From NCBI RefSeq assembly GCF_900112135.1, contig NZ_FOLC01000001.1, forward strand, positions 1-64,000: DNA of 64,000 nt, written 5' to 3'. Shown here piece after piece: positions 15,960 through 25,501 of this stretch; the stretch's first letter is position 1, and the number at the start of each line of letters is the position of its first letter. Made by a program: the position numbers and the translations under genes. The stretch is from Collimonas sp. OK412. Lineage in GTDB: Bacteria > Pseudomonadota > Gammaproteobacteria > Burkholderiales > Burkholderiaceae_D. The notes under the pieces are model-generated. The model did no database searches and was not told where the DNA came from. It worked only from the letters and a program-made list of their open reading frames with translations.

Positions 15960-18900
15960 ATGAACCAAGTATTAGACGTATGTGAAGTAGAAACAAGCGA
16001 AATTTCCGATGCACCTGTGGTTCTTGATACGGCGTTTCAGCAAGCCTGGGACGGGCAACGCAGCATTGTTCCCGTTGACGCTGAATTCGTCACCCAGTTT
16101 ATCTCTGGCCGGCGGATGCAATATCGCAATGCGCCGACGGCAGATGCTCCTTACGAATACGCAAGCTATGCGTTTCGAGATGGCAGTGGATTTGTCACCG
16201 TTCAAGACGTATCCGGCGGCGAGCTGTCGACCATCGAGGTGCGCGCGGTCGACGTGCCGGAATACCTCCAGGGATTGACCGACCCGAGTGTGGTTGAAGG
16301 GGTGTTGCTGGATGACGCCGGCTCGCTGGTCACGTTGCGCTTGACTGCCGAATTGGGCAGCCTGGTGGCGCAGTACAGTAAGCTCAAGAGTAGCGACCAG
16401 GTAGCGGATCAGCTTGCCATGTTGAAGTTGGCCGCGCGTGTGAGCGAGATTATGGCGTTGCTGGGCCGGGCGCAGTTGCCCGACGCCGTGGCGAGTACCG
16501 ATACATCGTCCTATTTTGAGTTCGATGAGCACATCAAGCCATCCGCACGCCAGAAGAAGAACAAGGCAGCCATGGCGTTGCTCAAGCAGATTGACGCCGG
16601 CGAGATCGATGCCGAGACATTGAGCGCGGAACAAAAAACCGTCCTGGCTGGGTATTCCGGCAACGGCGGCGGCATGACGGGCGCTGACGGCAAGACCGGC
16701 AGCCAATACGAGTATTACACCCCGAAGCCCCTGGCCGAGGGTGTCTGGTCGTTGATGGCCGACATGGGTTTTACGGGTGGCAAGGTACTCGATCCCGCCG
16801 CCGGCACCGGCATTTTCGGGGCAACCTCGCCGCAACATGCCGTGATCGATGCGGTGGAGCTGGACGCCACTTCCGGTCGCGTCAATCAGCTGGTCAATGG
16901 CAGCGCGCGTAATCACGTCACAGTCAGCGCTTTCGAAGCCGTGGCGGCCAATACACCGGACGAGATCTATGATGCCGTCGTCACCAATGTACCGTTTGGC
17001 GACAACGCCGCGCGCGGCAAAGAAAAGCTCAAGGATCCGCGCTATCAAAGCGAATCGCTGGAAGCCTACTTTATCCTGCGTTCCCTGGAGAAGCTGCGCC
17101 CGCGCGGCCTGGCCTGCTTTATCACCAGTAAAGCTTTTGTCAGTAGCGTCAATGAGCAGAAGCTGCGCTATAAGGCGTCCCTGAAAGCCGAATTCATGGG
17201 CGCATATCGCTTGCCCAACAAGATGTTTGATGCGACGGGCGCCGATGTGACCACGGACGTGATTGTGTTTCGCAAGTACAGCAGTGAGGCCGTCGAGAAG
17301 ATCGAGGAATTACAGCAGCAGGATCCCGACAAGTTGCATGTAGCTGGCGTTCTATGGGACGAATTTCTGGCCGGTGGCTATTTTAAGGGCGCTGGCCGAC
17401 GTTTCATGCTGGGCGAAACCACCATGGACAAGGGCCGCTTCGGTGAGGTCGAGAAGGTAATTAGTGATGACAGCATCGGCAACATCTCGAAGCTGCTGCG
17501 ACGCTTTGGCGAGTCGCGCATCGATTGGGATAGTTTGAATGCCGCGCCGGCGTTGCCGATTAGCTATAGTGATGGCGACGCTATTGCGGTCGCCGGTCGC
17601 ACGATGGTCTATCAGAACGGCGTGTTTGCGCCTGTAAAACAGTCGCCGGCAGACGCCGAGATGGTCGATATGGCCGATCGCCTGTATTCGCCGCTGCGCG
17701 CGGTCAATCAGGCCGCCACATGGAGCGATGCCAGCCGTCTGTATGCCTACATGATCGAAAAGGCCGATTATCAGGGTATGCCGGCGTGGGTGAAGGATTG
17801 TGTCGTCGGCATCGACAATGCGGTCAGTCTGAGTGAGCAGGCGGCCGTGTTCGATGTGCTTAAAACCGCGCTGGCGCTGCGAGATGTCGTCAATCAGCAT
17901 GCCCCTGAAGAGCCGTTTAACTATGCCGAGGTCTACCCGCAACTGGGCGAGGCGATCAAAAGCCAGGTCAAGAGCGTCAGGGCCGTGCCGTCCGGTATAT
18001 CGAAAGTGTTGCGCGATGCTGCAGCCCTCCTGGGCATTTGGTACAACGTCAAGACCCGTGCCTTCAGCAATCGCTGGATGGGCACGTCCCTGGCCGAAGT
18101 AGCGGTCGCTGAGCTGGCGCCCACCCAGAAATACGAGCGTGCCAAGTATGAGCATGCGGACGATGCCGGCTTTATCGCGCTGGCGCACTTGAAAGAAGCA
18201 CTGAGCAGCGACTTCGATCCAATGGCCGGCGACGCCTGGTGTATTTCGCCGGACGGCCAGAGCGCCATGTCTGCCGAGGACTATTACGCTGGCAACTATG
18301 CCGATTTCTTGAAGCGCAATACGGCGGAAATCGAGGCAGTGACCGATCCCGCCATCCGCGACAAGTTGGTGCGCCAGCGGCAGGCCGCCGATGATCGTCT
18401 GGTGAAACCGGACGTGTCGGCGCTGACGATGAACCTGGCAACACCATTTGTCGAGCTCGAGCGCAAGGCCGAGTTCTTGCGCAAGTATCTGCATCCGGGC
18501 TTTGCCGTCGTATCCAGCGCGGATGGGCCGGTGATCGGCTTCGAGGGGACGAAGGGCAAGATGGCGGATGAAGATTTCCGCAATCTGAAGCGCTACGCCG
18601 AATACGTCAAGAGCGGCGGCCTCAGCACCCGCACCAAGCAGGAAGACAAGGCCATCGATTCGACCCTGGAGCCGGTGCGTATCGAGCGCCTAAAACAGCT
18701 CATTACCCAGACCAATCAGAAATTTGACGCCTGGACGAAAGCCAATACCAGCATCCAGGCCAGCCTGAAGTCGCAGTTCGAACGTCCCGATAATCTGTTC
18801 TTTCGCGAGGTGGACGATACGACGCCGTTGGAAATTCCGGGCTTGAATCCCGCATTTCAGCCGCATGGCTATCAGAACGCGACGATTCGCCGGTATGCCA

Positions 18901-21900
18901 AGCGGATGGGCGGGATATTGGGCTTCGACGTGGGACTCGGAAAGACGTTTACGTCATTGACGACCGTACAGCACATTCAGAGCATCGGTGTGAAGAAGAA
19001 AACCTTCTTTGTGGTGCCGAACTCGACCTTGACCAACTGGCAGAAGGAAACCAAGAGCTGTTACGCCTCGACCGAGGATTGCCTGTTTGTCGGTCTGGAG
19101 ACGGCCGTCGATGGATCCGCACAGTTGAATTCTGGTAACTATGCGCGCGACCTCAATATTGTCTTAGAAAACCGCCATCGCAAGATCTTTATGACGTTGG
19201 AAGCATTCGCCATGATTCAGATGCGCACAGCCACGCTGGAAGAGTACGAAAGCCATCTGAAGCAGCACGACGCTTCCTACGACGGCGATGAGACGAAAAG
19301 CAAGGCGGCGTCCATTATCAAGGAAGGCAAGCTGGCCGGCGTCACCAAGTCCGGCGGCAAGGGATCAGCAGCGGTGCCGTTTTTCGAGGACATGGGCGTG
19401 GATTCGCTGGTCTTCGATGAGGGCCATACCATGAAGAACAGCAAGACCACGGTGGATTTCAAGGGCGCCAAGTTTCTGTCGGCGCCAGTGACTTCCGACC
19501 GCGGCCTCGATGCGCAGATTAAAACCTGGTATGTGCGCGGTAAAAGCAAACTGGGTGACGGCGTACTGGTGCTGACGGCTACACCGATCACGAACAGCCC
19601 GCTGGAGATCTATGCGATGTTGACCCTAGCGGTGGGCGAGCAGGAAGTTAATCGGCGTATGGGGGGCGTGCGCGGTGCCGATGCCTTTATGGAGGCGTTC
19701 TGCAACATTACGGAGGAGGAAACGACCTCGCTGTCCGGTACGGAGCGTCTGTCACGGGTTTTCCGGGGCTTGCAAAACACGGCGCTGCTGCGCGACGTGC
19801 TGGGCCAGATCGCCAACATCAAGACGGCCAAAGAGGTGGATTTGTCGATCCCGGAGGCGCAGGAGCTGCCTACGGCGGTCGAGCTGCCGGAAGCGATGAC
19901 GGAGGAGCTGAAGCGCATGCAGCGGCTGTACAGTACCGCATCGCGCCTCGTCCGCGAAACACCTGTTTCACCGCATGAACAGGACGAATTGTTCGCATAC
20001 TTGAAGCAGAGTCGTGAAACGCCGGAGCTGGTGGCGCACCCGTTCAATTTTATTAACAAAGTCAGCAAGCTGATTGCGGATCCAGAGACCGCGCGCCAAA
20101 CCTCGGTCTACCTGTTCCCAGCTTCACAAGTCGAGCTTGCCCAGTTGGCCGTCGATCAGTTCAATGCCAAGAAGGTGACGGAAGAGCGAAATCGTCCTAC
20201 CTTGATGCAAAGTGATGAGAGCGTAGTAAAGCGGACGATCAAGAAGGGCGGCGGTGACGGCGATGGCGCTGATGTCGAGGTGCTGACGGTTCGCGTCGTG
20301 GCGACGATCGATGGCGACAAGATCGTGATCGATACCGAGTCGCAGGCGACCCAAAACGTGTTCCAGAAGATCGCGACCGTCCTCAAATTGGACTTGGATG
20401 TCACGATCCCGCCCAAGCTGGCCGCGTTCTTGGGCAACTTCCAGCAGGAGCAGGCCACCCCCAAGGCAGGCGGCAAAGCGAAGCAGTTGGTGTTTTGCGA
20501 CATGCTGGCGCTGCATAACAAAATCCGCATCATGTTGGGCAAGCGCTGCGGCATTCCGTCTGGTGCGATTGCGATTGTCAATGCCGAGGCGATCAAGGAC
20601 GCCGGTCAGATGCAGGATGTGCAGGACGGCTTTAATGCAGAAGGCGAACAAAACCGCTTTACGGTCGTGATCGCCAACAAGAAGGCCGAAGTTGGCATCA
20701 ATCTGCAAAAAGGCACGCAGGCCATCCACCATCTAACCGTTGGCTGGACACCGGATAGCCTGCATCAGCGCAATGGGCGCGGCGTGCGCCAGGGGAATAA
20801 GCTGCAAAGCGTAACGATTTATCACTACGACGCCGACGGCACCTTCGACGAATATAAGCGCGGTATCGTCAGCAAGAAGGCAGACTGGATCGGCGAACTG
20901 ATGTCCGGCAAGGGTAACTCGGTAAAAATTGCCGGCGGCATTTCTAATCAGGACGTGGAGATGTTGGCCGAAGCCGCCGGCAGCGCCGAGGGTATGCGTG
21001 CTGTACGAGAAAAGATCGCTAGCCGCGAGGCGGTGGAGCGGCAACGTAGCGCCAAGGATGCGCTGACGGCCAACCTGTCGACCATGATGGCGCAACGGGA
21101 GGTGGTAGCGCGCTACCCGACTGTCGGCATCTACCTGGGCGAGCAGGTGGCCGATGCTGCTGAAGCCTATTTCAAGCTGACGGCGGTGAAAGGCCGTTAC
21201 GCACGCTACGCCGATGCCAAGGATCCGGCGCAGACCGCGCGTATCGCTGAGTTGTTGTCCAAGGCCCAGGCGGTGTATGACCGGATTGCCAATCCGATCA
21301 AGGCAAGTATCGCCATTAGCCCGGATAGCCGCCTCAAGACACTGGAAGAAGCATTTGGTCAAACCAGCTGGATCGAGACTGCGCGCGGATCGCAGGTAAT
21401 CAAGGGGATCAATCGCAACGGGATTATGAGCAGCGTTGCCAGTTCCGCCGGCGGCAATCGTTATACCTCGTTTCAGTTCTCTGTCGTTGACGAGTCGCCG
21501 ATTGCGCAAAACTGGGATGCCGAGACGACGACGGCGCGCGTGCTTGCTGACGAATCCGAAGCAAAGGCACTGAGCCTCTGTGCCGACGCCGGCGTGTCGC
21601 TGGGCCGGATTGAACAAGCTAAAACCGGTGAGGCCAAGATTATCCGCAATCAGATTGTCGGTACAGGGGACTTCGTGATTGATCGCAAGGATCGCCTGTG
21701 GATTGTGGAAGATGGCAAGACGAGTAGCGTGCGCACGATCGATGCCGAAGCGGCGAAGCTTCAGCGTGCGGATGAAAGTATTGTGTTTAGCGGCAATATC
21801 ATTACCCAGGAACACCCCGATAATGCCGTTTATCGTGCTACGGTGTTGCGGGCCGCGGCTGTCGATGATGGGCTGATTGCACGCGCTCAAGGCGGTCTGA

Positions 21901-22808
21901 ATGCCGCTGCAATCGGGCTTTTGTACTCAGCGTTAAATTCAGATGTGAAGGCCGCCCTGAAGGTGGGGCCGAGGATTAACGCGCTTCCCGACGAAGTTAC
22001 TTTGCCGGAGCCGATGTTTCCACTCGTGCTGAAACCAAGGGCAGATCAGTCTTTGCCGTTGATCAAGCGTATCGCCGCCGAACAGGAGGGGAAGGTTGAA
22101 TACGTGACAGATCAGCATGGTACCGTCCGCGTGCTGGTGCCGGACGATGCCACCGTTGAGCGTTACAACAAGCCGTCGTTAGAGAAAACCGCAAAAATGC
22201 TGCTGCGGTACGGCATTGCACAAGGGATGAAGGTGAGTGCGGCTGCGCTGAAAGCTTTCCATGCCGAAGATGATGCTGACTTGGTTGCGGCGCTGGTGAG
22301 GGCGGTCAATGGCGTGATAGGCACGATTGACTACACCACGATGGAATCCGCCATAGAGGCCGCCACCACGTCGGAGGAGTTGGTGTGGTTGTGCAAGCAG
22401 GCATATATGTCCTATTATGCGGCGCTGGATTGGGACGACGCGGCGATCAACGCGCATTACAGAGAGACGTTTTCGGTAATGGTAAATGCCGCTTATCGTC
22501 GCAAATCCCTGGCGCTCACGCAGCCTGTACCGACGCCGGCGGCCGAGATACCTGTCATTACCTCGTACGATGTACAGGTTCCCCTGGACAAGTATGTTGC
22601 TATCATCGGGAATACGATGGCTTTCAAGGATACGATCAAATCGGTTGCGCTGACGATGGGCTTTAAGGCCATGTTCCGAGGCAAGTGGCCGTCCAGGCAA
22701 CTACAGAGCGCGCCGGTCAATTCGTGGGTGGTGCCGCGCGAGGTCTATGAAATCATCTTGCGTGACTATGCGGAGCAGGTCCGTACCTACAATATCTCTA
22801 TCGCTTAA
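15960..22808 (+). CDS. giant N6-adenine methyltransferase-SNF2 helicase (DarB-like polyvalent protein)
   Basis: 2282 aa. An adenine methyltransferase domain lies at about 250-440, with motif I DPAAGTGIF (D278) and catalytic motif IV NVPFG (N343-F346), a variant of NPPF. An SF2/SNF2 helicase follows: motif I GFDVGLGKT (K995), motif II DEGH (1153-1156), TATPITN near 1205, and motif VI QRNGRGVRQG (from Q1603). The C-terminal 650 residues hold further helical and beta segments without motifs I know. This architecture matches phage P1 DarB-type and ICE proteins that enter the recipient with DNA and protect it from restriction. The reading frame is intact throughout. It is co-directional with, and five bases after, the InPase-like gene and probably shares its promoter at 13964. 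Confidence 0.88.
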   Translation: MNQVLDVCEVETSEISDAPVVLDTAFQQAWDGQRSIVPVDAEFVTQFISGRRMQYRNAPTADAPYEYASYAFRDGSGFVTVQDVSGGELSTIEVRAVDVPEYLQGLTDPSVVEGVLLDDAGSLVTLRLTAELGSLVAQYSKLKSSDQVADQLAMLKLAARVSEIMALLGRAQLPDAVASTDTSSYFEFDEHIKPSARQKKNKAAMALLKQIDAGEIDAETLSAEQKTVLAGYSGNGGGMTGADGKTGSQYEYYTPKPLAEGVWSLMADMGFTGGKVLDPAAGTGIFGATSPQHAVIDAVELDATSGRVNQLVNGSARNHVTVSAFEAVAANTPDEIYDAVVTNVPFGDNAARGKEKLKDPRYQSESLEAYFILRSLEKLRPRGLACFITSKAFVSSVNEQKLRYKASLKAEFMGAYRLPNKMFDATGADVTTDVIVFRKYSSEAVEKIEELQQQDPDKLHVAGVLWDEFLAGGYFKGAGRRFMLGETTMDKGRFGEVEKVISDDSIGNISKLLRRFGESRIDWDSLNAAPALPISYSDGDAIAVAGRTMVYQNGVFAPVKQSPADAEMVDMADRLYSPLRAVNQAATWSDASRLYAYMIEKADYQGMPAWVKDCVVGIDNAVSLSEQAAVFDVLKTALALRDVVNQHAPEEPFNYAEVYPQLGEAIKSQVKSVRAVPSGISKVLRDAAALLGIWYNVKTRAFSNRWMGTSLAEVAVAELAPTQKYERAKYEHADDAGFIALAHLKEALSSDFDPMAGDAWCISPDGQSAMSAEDYYAGNYADFLKRNTAEIEAVTDPAIRDKLVRQRQAADDRLVKPDVSALTMNLATPFVELERKAEFLRKYLHPGFAVVSSADGPVIGFEGTKGKMADEDFRNLKRYAEYVKSGGLSTRTKQEDKAIDSTLEPVRIERLKQLITQTNQKFDAWTKANTSIQASLKSQFERPDNLFFREVDDTTPLEIPGLNPAFQPHGYQNATIRRYAKRMGGILGFDVGLGKTFTSLTTVQHIQSIGVKKKTFFVVPNSTLTNWQKETKSCYASTEDCLFVGLETAVDGSAQLNSGNYARDLNIVLENRHRKIFMTLEAFAMIQMRTATLEEYESHLKQHDASYDGDETKSKAASIIKEGKLAGVTKSGGKGSAAVPFFEDMGVDSLVFDEGHTMKNSKTTVDFKGAKFLSAPVTSDRGLDAQIKTWYVRGKSKLGDGVLVLTATPITNSPLEIYAMLTLAVGEQEVNRRMGGVRGADAFMEAFCNITEEETTSLSGTERLSRVFRGLQNTALLRDVLGQIANIKTAKEVDLSIPEAQELPTAVELPEAMTEELKRMQRLYSTASRLVRETPVSPHEQDELFAYLKQSRETPELVAHPFNFINKVSKLIADPETARQTSVYLFPASQVELAQLAVDQFNAKKVTEERNRPTLMQSDESVVKRTIKKGGGDGDGADVEVLTVRVVATIDGDKIVIDTESQATQNVFQKIATVLKLDLDVTIPPKLAAFLGNFQQEQATPKAGGKAKQLVFCDMLALHNKIRIMLGKRCGIPSGAIAIVNAEAIKDAGQMQDVQDGFNAEGEQNRFTVVIANKKAEVGINLQKGTQAIHHLTVGWTPDSLHQRNGRGVRQGNKLQSVTIYHYDADGTFDEYKRGIVSKKADWIGELMSGKGNSVKIAGGISNQDVEMLAEAAGSAEGMRAVREKIASREAVERQRSAKDALTANLSTMMAQREVVARYPTVGIYLGEQVADAAEAYFKLTAVKGRYARYADAKDPAQTARIAELLSKAQAVYDRIANPIKASIAISPDSRLKTLEEAFGQTSWIETARGSQVIKGINRNGIMSSVASSAGGNRYTSFQFSVVDESPIAQNWDAETTTARVLADESEAKALSLCADAGVSLGRIEQAKTGEAKIIRNQIVGTGDFVIDRKDRLWIVEDGKTSSVRTIDAEAAKLQRADESIVFSGNIITQEHPDNAVYRATVLRAAAVDDGLIARAQGGLNAAAIGLLYSALNSDVKAALKVGPRINALPDEVTLPEPMFPLVLKPRADQSLPLIKRIAAEQEGKVEYVTDQHGTVRVLVPDDATVERYNKPSLEKTAKMLLRYGIAQGMKVSAAALKAFHAEDDADLVAALVRAVNGVIGTIDYTTMESAIEAATTSEELVWLCKQAYMSYYAALDWDDAAINAHYRETFSVMVNAAYRRKSLALTQPVPTPAAEIPVITSYDVQVPLDKYVAIIGNTMAFKDTIKSVALTMGFKAMFRGKWPSRQLQSAPVNSWVVPREVYEIILRDYAEQVRTYNISIA

Positions 22809-22820
22809 CAGGAAGTACAA

Positions 22821-23249
22821 ATGCAATTCGTCAATTACTTACCCGATCAGGTCTACCTGGCTGACAAGCTGGCAGACCACCGGGCCGAATTTGAAAAAAA
22901 CAACTCTGGCCAATCGCACAGCGAGTTTATGGCTAGGCTCGCCAACAAGATCGTGTGCGCCGCACCACAGAACTATCTGCGCTTCGGCCCTTATTGGTGG
23001 GCGTTGAAGGCGGCATTGATCGCCCGAGGCTATGCCTACTCGGGCGAACTTGAACCGATGATCGCTAGTGTCTACTGCGGTCTGAATGAAAAAGGGGAGC
23101 TCGATGCCGACATCACGATCGTGGCAGCTTTTGAGTTTGCTGAGATGTATGACGCTACCCAATTCCAGGGTGTGCGGCAATTCGATCTTTTCGGCAATGG
23201 CGAGTTTTACGTGTTGATGGATGAGAGCGTCGAGATGACGCCCTCGTAA
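22821..23249 (+). CDS. small protein downstream of the methyltransferase-helicase
   Basis: 142 aa, 12 bases after the giant gene with AGGAAG as ribosome binding site. The most distinctive segment is NYLRFGPYWWALKAALIARGY; the C-terminal half is acidic. Family not recognised, but small proteins with an RYxxFGPYWWALK-like core are familiar to me beside DarB-type genes, so an accessory counter-defence or packaging role is possible. It ends head-to-tail against vapC (stop codons adjacent). Confidence 0.5.
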   Translation: MQFVNYLPDQVYLADKLADHRAEFEKNNSGQSHSEFMARLANKIVCAAPQNYLRFGPYWWALKAALIARGYAYSGELEPMIASVYCGLNEKGELDADITIVAAFEFAEMYDATQFQGVRQFDLFGNGEFYVLMDESVEMTPS

Positions 23250-23621
23250 TTAATGCGTCACAGGTTCAAACGCTAGACCCATTTCTTCGGCGATGACCTT
23301 GAGGCGCTTGTCTCGGGTCCATAGGCGGGCGGCATGGATTGCCGTGCTGGCCAGCAGATGCGTATCAATATACCCAATGCCGCGCCCCATGAGCTTGTGT
23401 TGTTCGATGAAGAACAACGTTTCCTCGTTGGTGGCGGTGGGTAAATGCGGTAGCGATTGCAATAAACTCAGAATTTCGCTCCGGTTACCCAAGCTGCCGC
23501 AAGCGAGTTCACCGATGACGAAGGGGTGACAATAACATCTTCCCATTTCTAACAGCACAGCCAGTGCTGGGCTGCCGGCGCGCAAGTGGTCAATCCAGAT
23601 GGATGTATCGACCAATATCAT
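23250..23621 (-). CDS. vapC: VapC-family PIN-domain toxin
   Basis: 123 aa, the usual VapC length. The PIN-domain acidic residues are all present: D5 in VDTSIWIDHL, E38 in GELACG, D86 in YIDTHLLAS and D104 in WTRDKRL. These coordinate Mg2+ for ribonuclease activity against tRNA or rRNA. It overlaps the vapB stop by four bases, the standard type II arrangement. Inserted on the minus strand between two phage transcription units, it probably stabilises the prophage or acts in exclusion. Confidence 0.92.
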   Translation of the reverse strand: MILVDTSIWIDHLRAGSPALAVLLEMGRCYCHPFVIGELACGSLGNRSEILSLLQSLPHLPTATNEETLFFIEQHKLMGRGIGYIDTHLLASTAIHAARLWTRDKRLKVIAEEMGLAFEPVTH

Positions 23622-23815
23622 TGTGCCTCGCTTTTACGACGTGAAATTTCTTGCAATTGCGGTTCGCTGCCGCCCAAACGCGCCAAGCGACGCGCGCTTT
23701 CACGCTGAATTAATGCGTTCAGCGCTTCCTTCAGCAGGGCATTGCGTTCGTCCAAGCCGCACAAAGTTTGCGCGCGGGCAAGAAGGGCATCATCTAAATT
23801 GACCGTGGTACGCAT
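23618..23815 (-). CDS. vapB: VapB-family antitoxin
   Basis: 65 aa. The N-terminus MRTTVNLDDALLARAQ is the ribbon-helix-helix DNA-binding pattern of VapB (DUF2191-type) antitoxins; LKEALNALIQRES and the following basic tail wrap the toxin. An AAGGAG site precedes the start. An inverted repeat overlapping a TATAAT box lies upstream (23840-23861), consistent with autorepression by the VapBC complex. Confidence 0.9.
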   Translation of the reverse strand: MRTTVNLDDALLARAQTLCGLDERNALLKEALNALIQRESARRLARLGGSEPQLQEISRRKSEAQ

Positions 23816-23839
23816 AGGGTGCTCCTTGTAAATGAATGA

Positions 23840-23861
23840 ACCAATTATAGCATCAATTGGT
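23840..23861 (-). promoter_or_regulatory. vapBC promoter and operator
   Basis: Inverted repeat ACCAATT (23840-23846) and AATTGGT (23855-23861) with an 8-bp spacer. On the minus strand a perfect TATAAT (23844-23849) lies inside it, 29 bp before the vapB start. A palindrome covering the -10 is the normal site for autorepression by an antitoxin-toxin complex. Confidence 0.6.
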
Positions 23862-23894
23862 GCTTAAATAGGTTCTTGATGCATTCCCCTAGAT

Positions 23895-23935
23895 GGAAAC
23901 CGCCGAATAGTCGTGCCGTTTTTTTGCTCGACAAT
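23895..23935 (+). promoter_or_regulatory. phage-type promoter motif, copy 4 (variant)
   Basis: GGAAAC (one A fewer than the other copies) followed by CGCC, the same four bases as in the copy at 35017. GACAAT (4 of 6) starts 35 bp after the first G. It lies 68 bp before the portal start. Weaker than the other copies. Confidence 0.3.
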
Positions 23936-23962
23936 GCTGAATACAGACGATTCAGAGCGAAC

Positions 23963-25501
23963 ATGGCAAAAAATATTGAGAAGAATGCGCCCAGCCTCTT
24001 CGGCAAAATGGGCACGTCGGCAAAAAAATGGTTCTCTGGGAACGTCGAGAAGGTGGACGACCTGGGGAAGGACGATCCCTATGCCTTTGATTTCGGCGCC
24101 GCATCGCAGTCGCTCCTGGGTACTGGCCGCCGCGCCGCCCGCATGCGGGCGCAGATATATCAAAAATGGTCATTCATGGAAGGCGACCCCATTGTGTCCG
24201 GCGCGCTGTCGCTGATCGTCACGTCCGCGCTCGGCGGCCATGAGACGACGGGCAATACGGTCTTCATCGAAAAGAAGGCCGAGACGATCAAAAATATCAA
24301 ACTCGCCAAGATGGTGGATGAGATCGATGCCGCCTTGACGCCCAAGCTCAATCAAATGGCGCATTGCATGGCCTACAACGGCGCGACCTTTGGCGACAGC
24401 TATGCGCGGCCCTATGTCGATAGCAGTGGCATCCGTGAATTGTATTTCGGTGAGATTGTCCGGCCACCTATGGTCCAAGCCTACGAGAAGGGCAATCGGA
24501 CCGTGGGGTATATGGTGTATTCCGGCGCCAAGGCGATTGAGCGGTTAGATACCACCCAGCTACTGCGCCTCAAAATGCCGCGGCTGGTCTGGGTGCCGCA
24601 GTTTGCGGTGCAGGACAAGGTCATCAAGATGGCCTTGTCGGAGAATGATCTGGATGAATTGCCGATCCTGCCGTCAATGGTGGGCGGCTCGTTCCTGCAC
24701 CAAGCGGAAGAGGCTTACGACCACTTGTACGCGTCACTGCTAGGCTTGATCGGCCAGCGCTTCGCCGATTCGATTGATGAACGCGTGCTGGGATTCAATG
24801 GCGATGGCATGACGGGAGACCAGAAGAAGAAATTTGGCGATGGTGTCATGATCATGCTGAAGCAAGCGAAACAGCGCGCGCAGTGGGCAATTGAACATGG
24901 CCAGCCGATTCTGGAGAAATTCACCACAGTGCTGCCATATCACGGCGACAAGCAGCTCACGAATTTATCGCAGCTGGTTGGCGACTCGGGCCGCAATGGC
25001 GAGCTGTCGATTGAGGACGTGATGATGCACGCGCGCTTGCTGGGCGGTGCGCTAGGGGTGGATCTGTCGATGCTGGGCTTCGCTGATCAATTGTCCGGCG
25101 GCCTGGGCGATGGCGGCTTCTTCCGTGTGAGCGCTCAGGTCGCCGAAAAATCCCGCATCATTCGCGGCGCGCTGTCCGATTTCTTCAATTCCGTTATTGA
25201 TCTGCACACGATGCACCGCTACGGGATCGTGTTTTCGGAAGAAGAGCGGCCATGGAACATTAATTTCTATGGTTCCATTTCTGCCATGGAGGCGGAGAAA
25301 CAGCGGACGCGCCTGGAATCGGCGAATTCAGCGGCCATGCTGGCGCAGGTCATGTCGCAGATCAAAGAGATGGGCCTGGATGAAAAGACGACCGCCATGT
25401 TCCTGGCGAAGCAAATGCTGCTAGACGAAGATGAAGCGGCCGCCTATGCCAAGGCCATGGCCGCTAAAGCTGTCGAGGAGAGCGACATTGGGGCTGTTTG
25501 A
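23963..25501 (+). CDS. portal protein
   Basis: 512 aa from the ATG at 23963. An earlier in-frame start at 23879 would place extra residues over the promoter motif, so I prefer 23963, although its ribosome binding site is weak. The portal pattern is good: an N-terminal helix with RAQIYQKWSFMEGDPIVSGALSLIVTSALG, a wing with ATFGDSYARPYV, then a long helical stem and crown (GLIGQRFADSIDERVLGFNG, EDVMMHARLLGGALGVDLSMLGF, GGFFRVSAQVAEKSRIIRGALSDFF). The C-terminal 60 residues form a helix ending in acidic repeats. Portals are the DNA gate of the head and dock the terminase, so this indicates a phage rather than a tailocin. The next gene overlaps its end by 14 bases. Confidence 0.72.
   Translation: MAKNIEKNAPSLFGKMGTSAKKWFSGNVEKVDDLGKDDPYAFDFGAASQSLLGTGRRAARMRAQIYQKWSFMEGDPIVSGALSLIVTSALGGHETTGNTVFIEKKAETIKNIKLAKMVDEIDAALTPKLNQMAHCMAYNGATFGDSYARPYVDSSGIRELYFGEIVRPPMVQAYEKGNRTVGYMVYSGAKAIERLDTTQLLRLKMPRLVWVPQFAVQDKVIKMALSENDLDELPILPSMVGGSFLHQAEEAYDHLYASLLGLIGQRFADSIDERVLGFNGDGMTGDQKKKFGDGVMIMLKQAKQRAQWAIEHGQPILEKFTTVLPYHGDKQLTNLSQLVGDSGRNGELSIEDVMMHARLLGGALGVDLSMLGFADQLSGGLGDGGFFRVSAQVAEKSRIIRGALSDFFNSVIDLHTMHRYGIVFSEEERPWNINFYGSISAMEAEKQRTRLESANSAAMLAQVMSQIKEMGLDEKTTAMFLAKQMLLDEDEAAAYAKAMAAKAVEESDIGAV

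Noticed and set aside
15972-18494. Long antisense open frames (358 and 380 codons) opposite the methyltransferase-helicase gene
   Set aside because: Arginine- and histidine-rich shadows of a GC-rich gene with intact catalytic motifs; no ribosome binding site or domain pattern.
20733-21890. 385-codon antisense open frame
   Set aside because: Lies wholly inside the giant gene and has the composition of a reversed coding frame.
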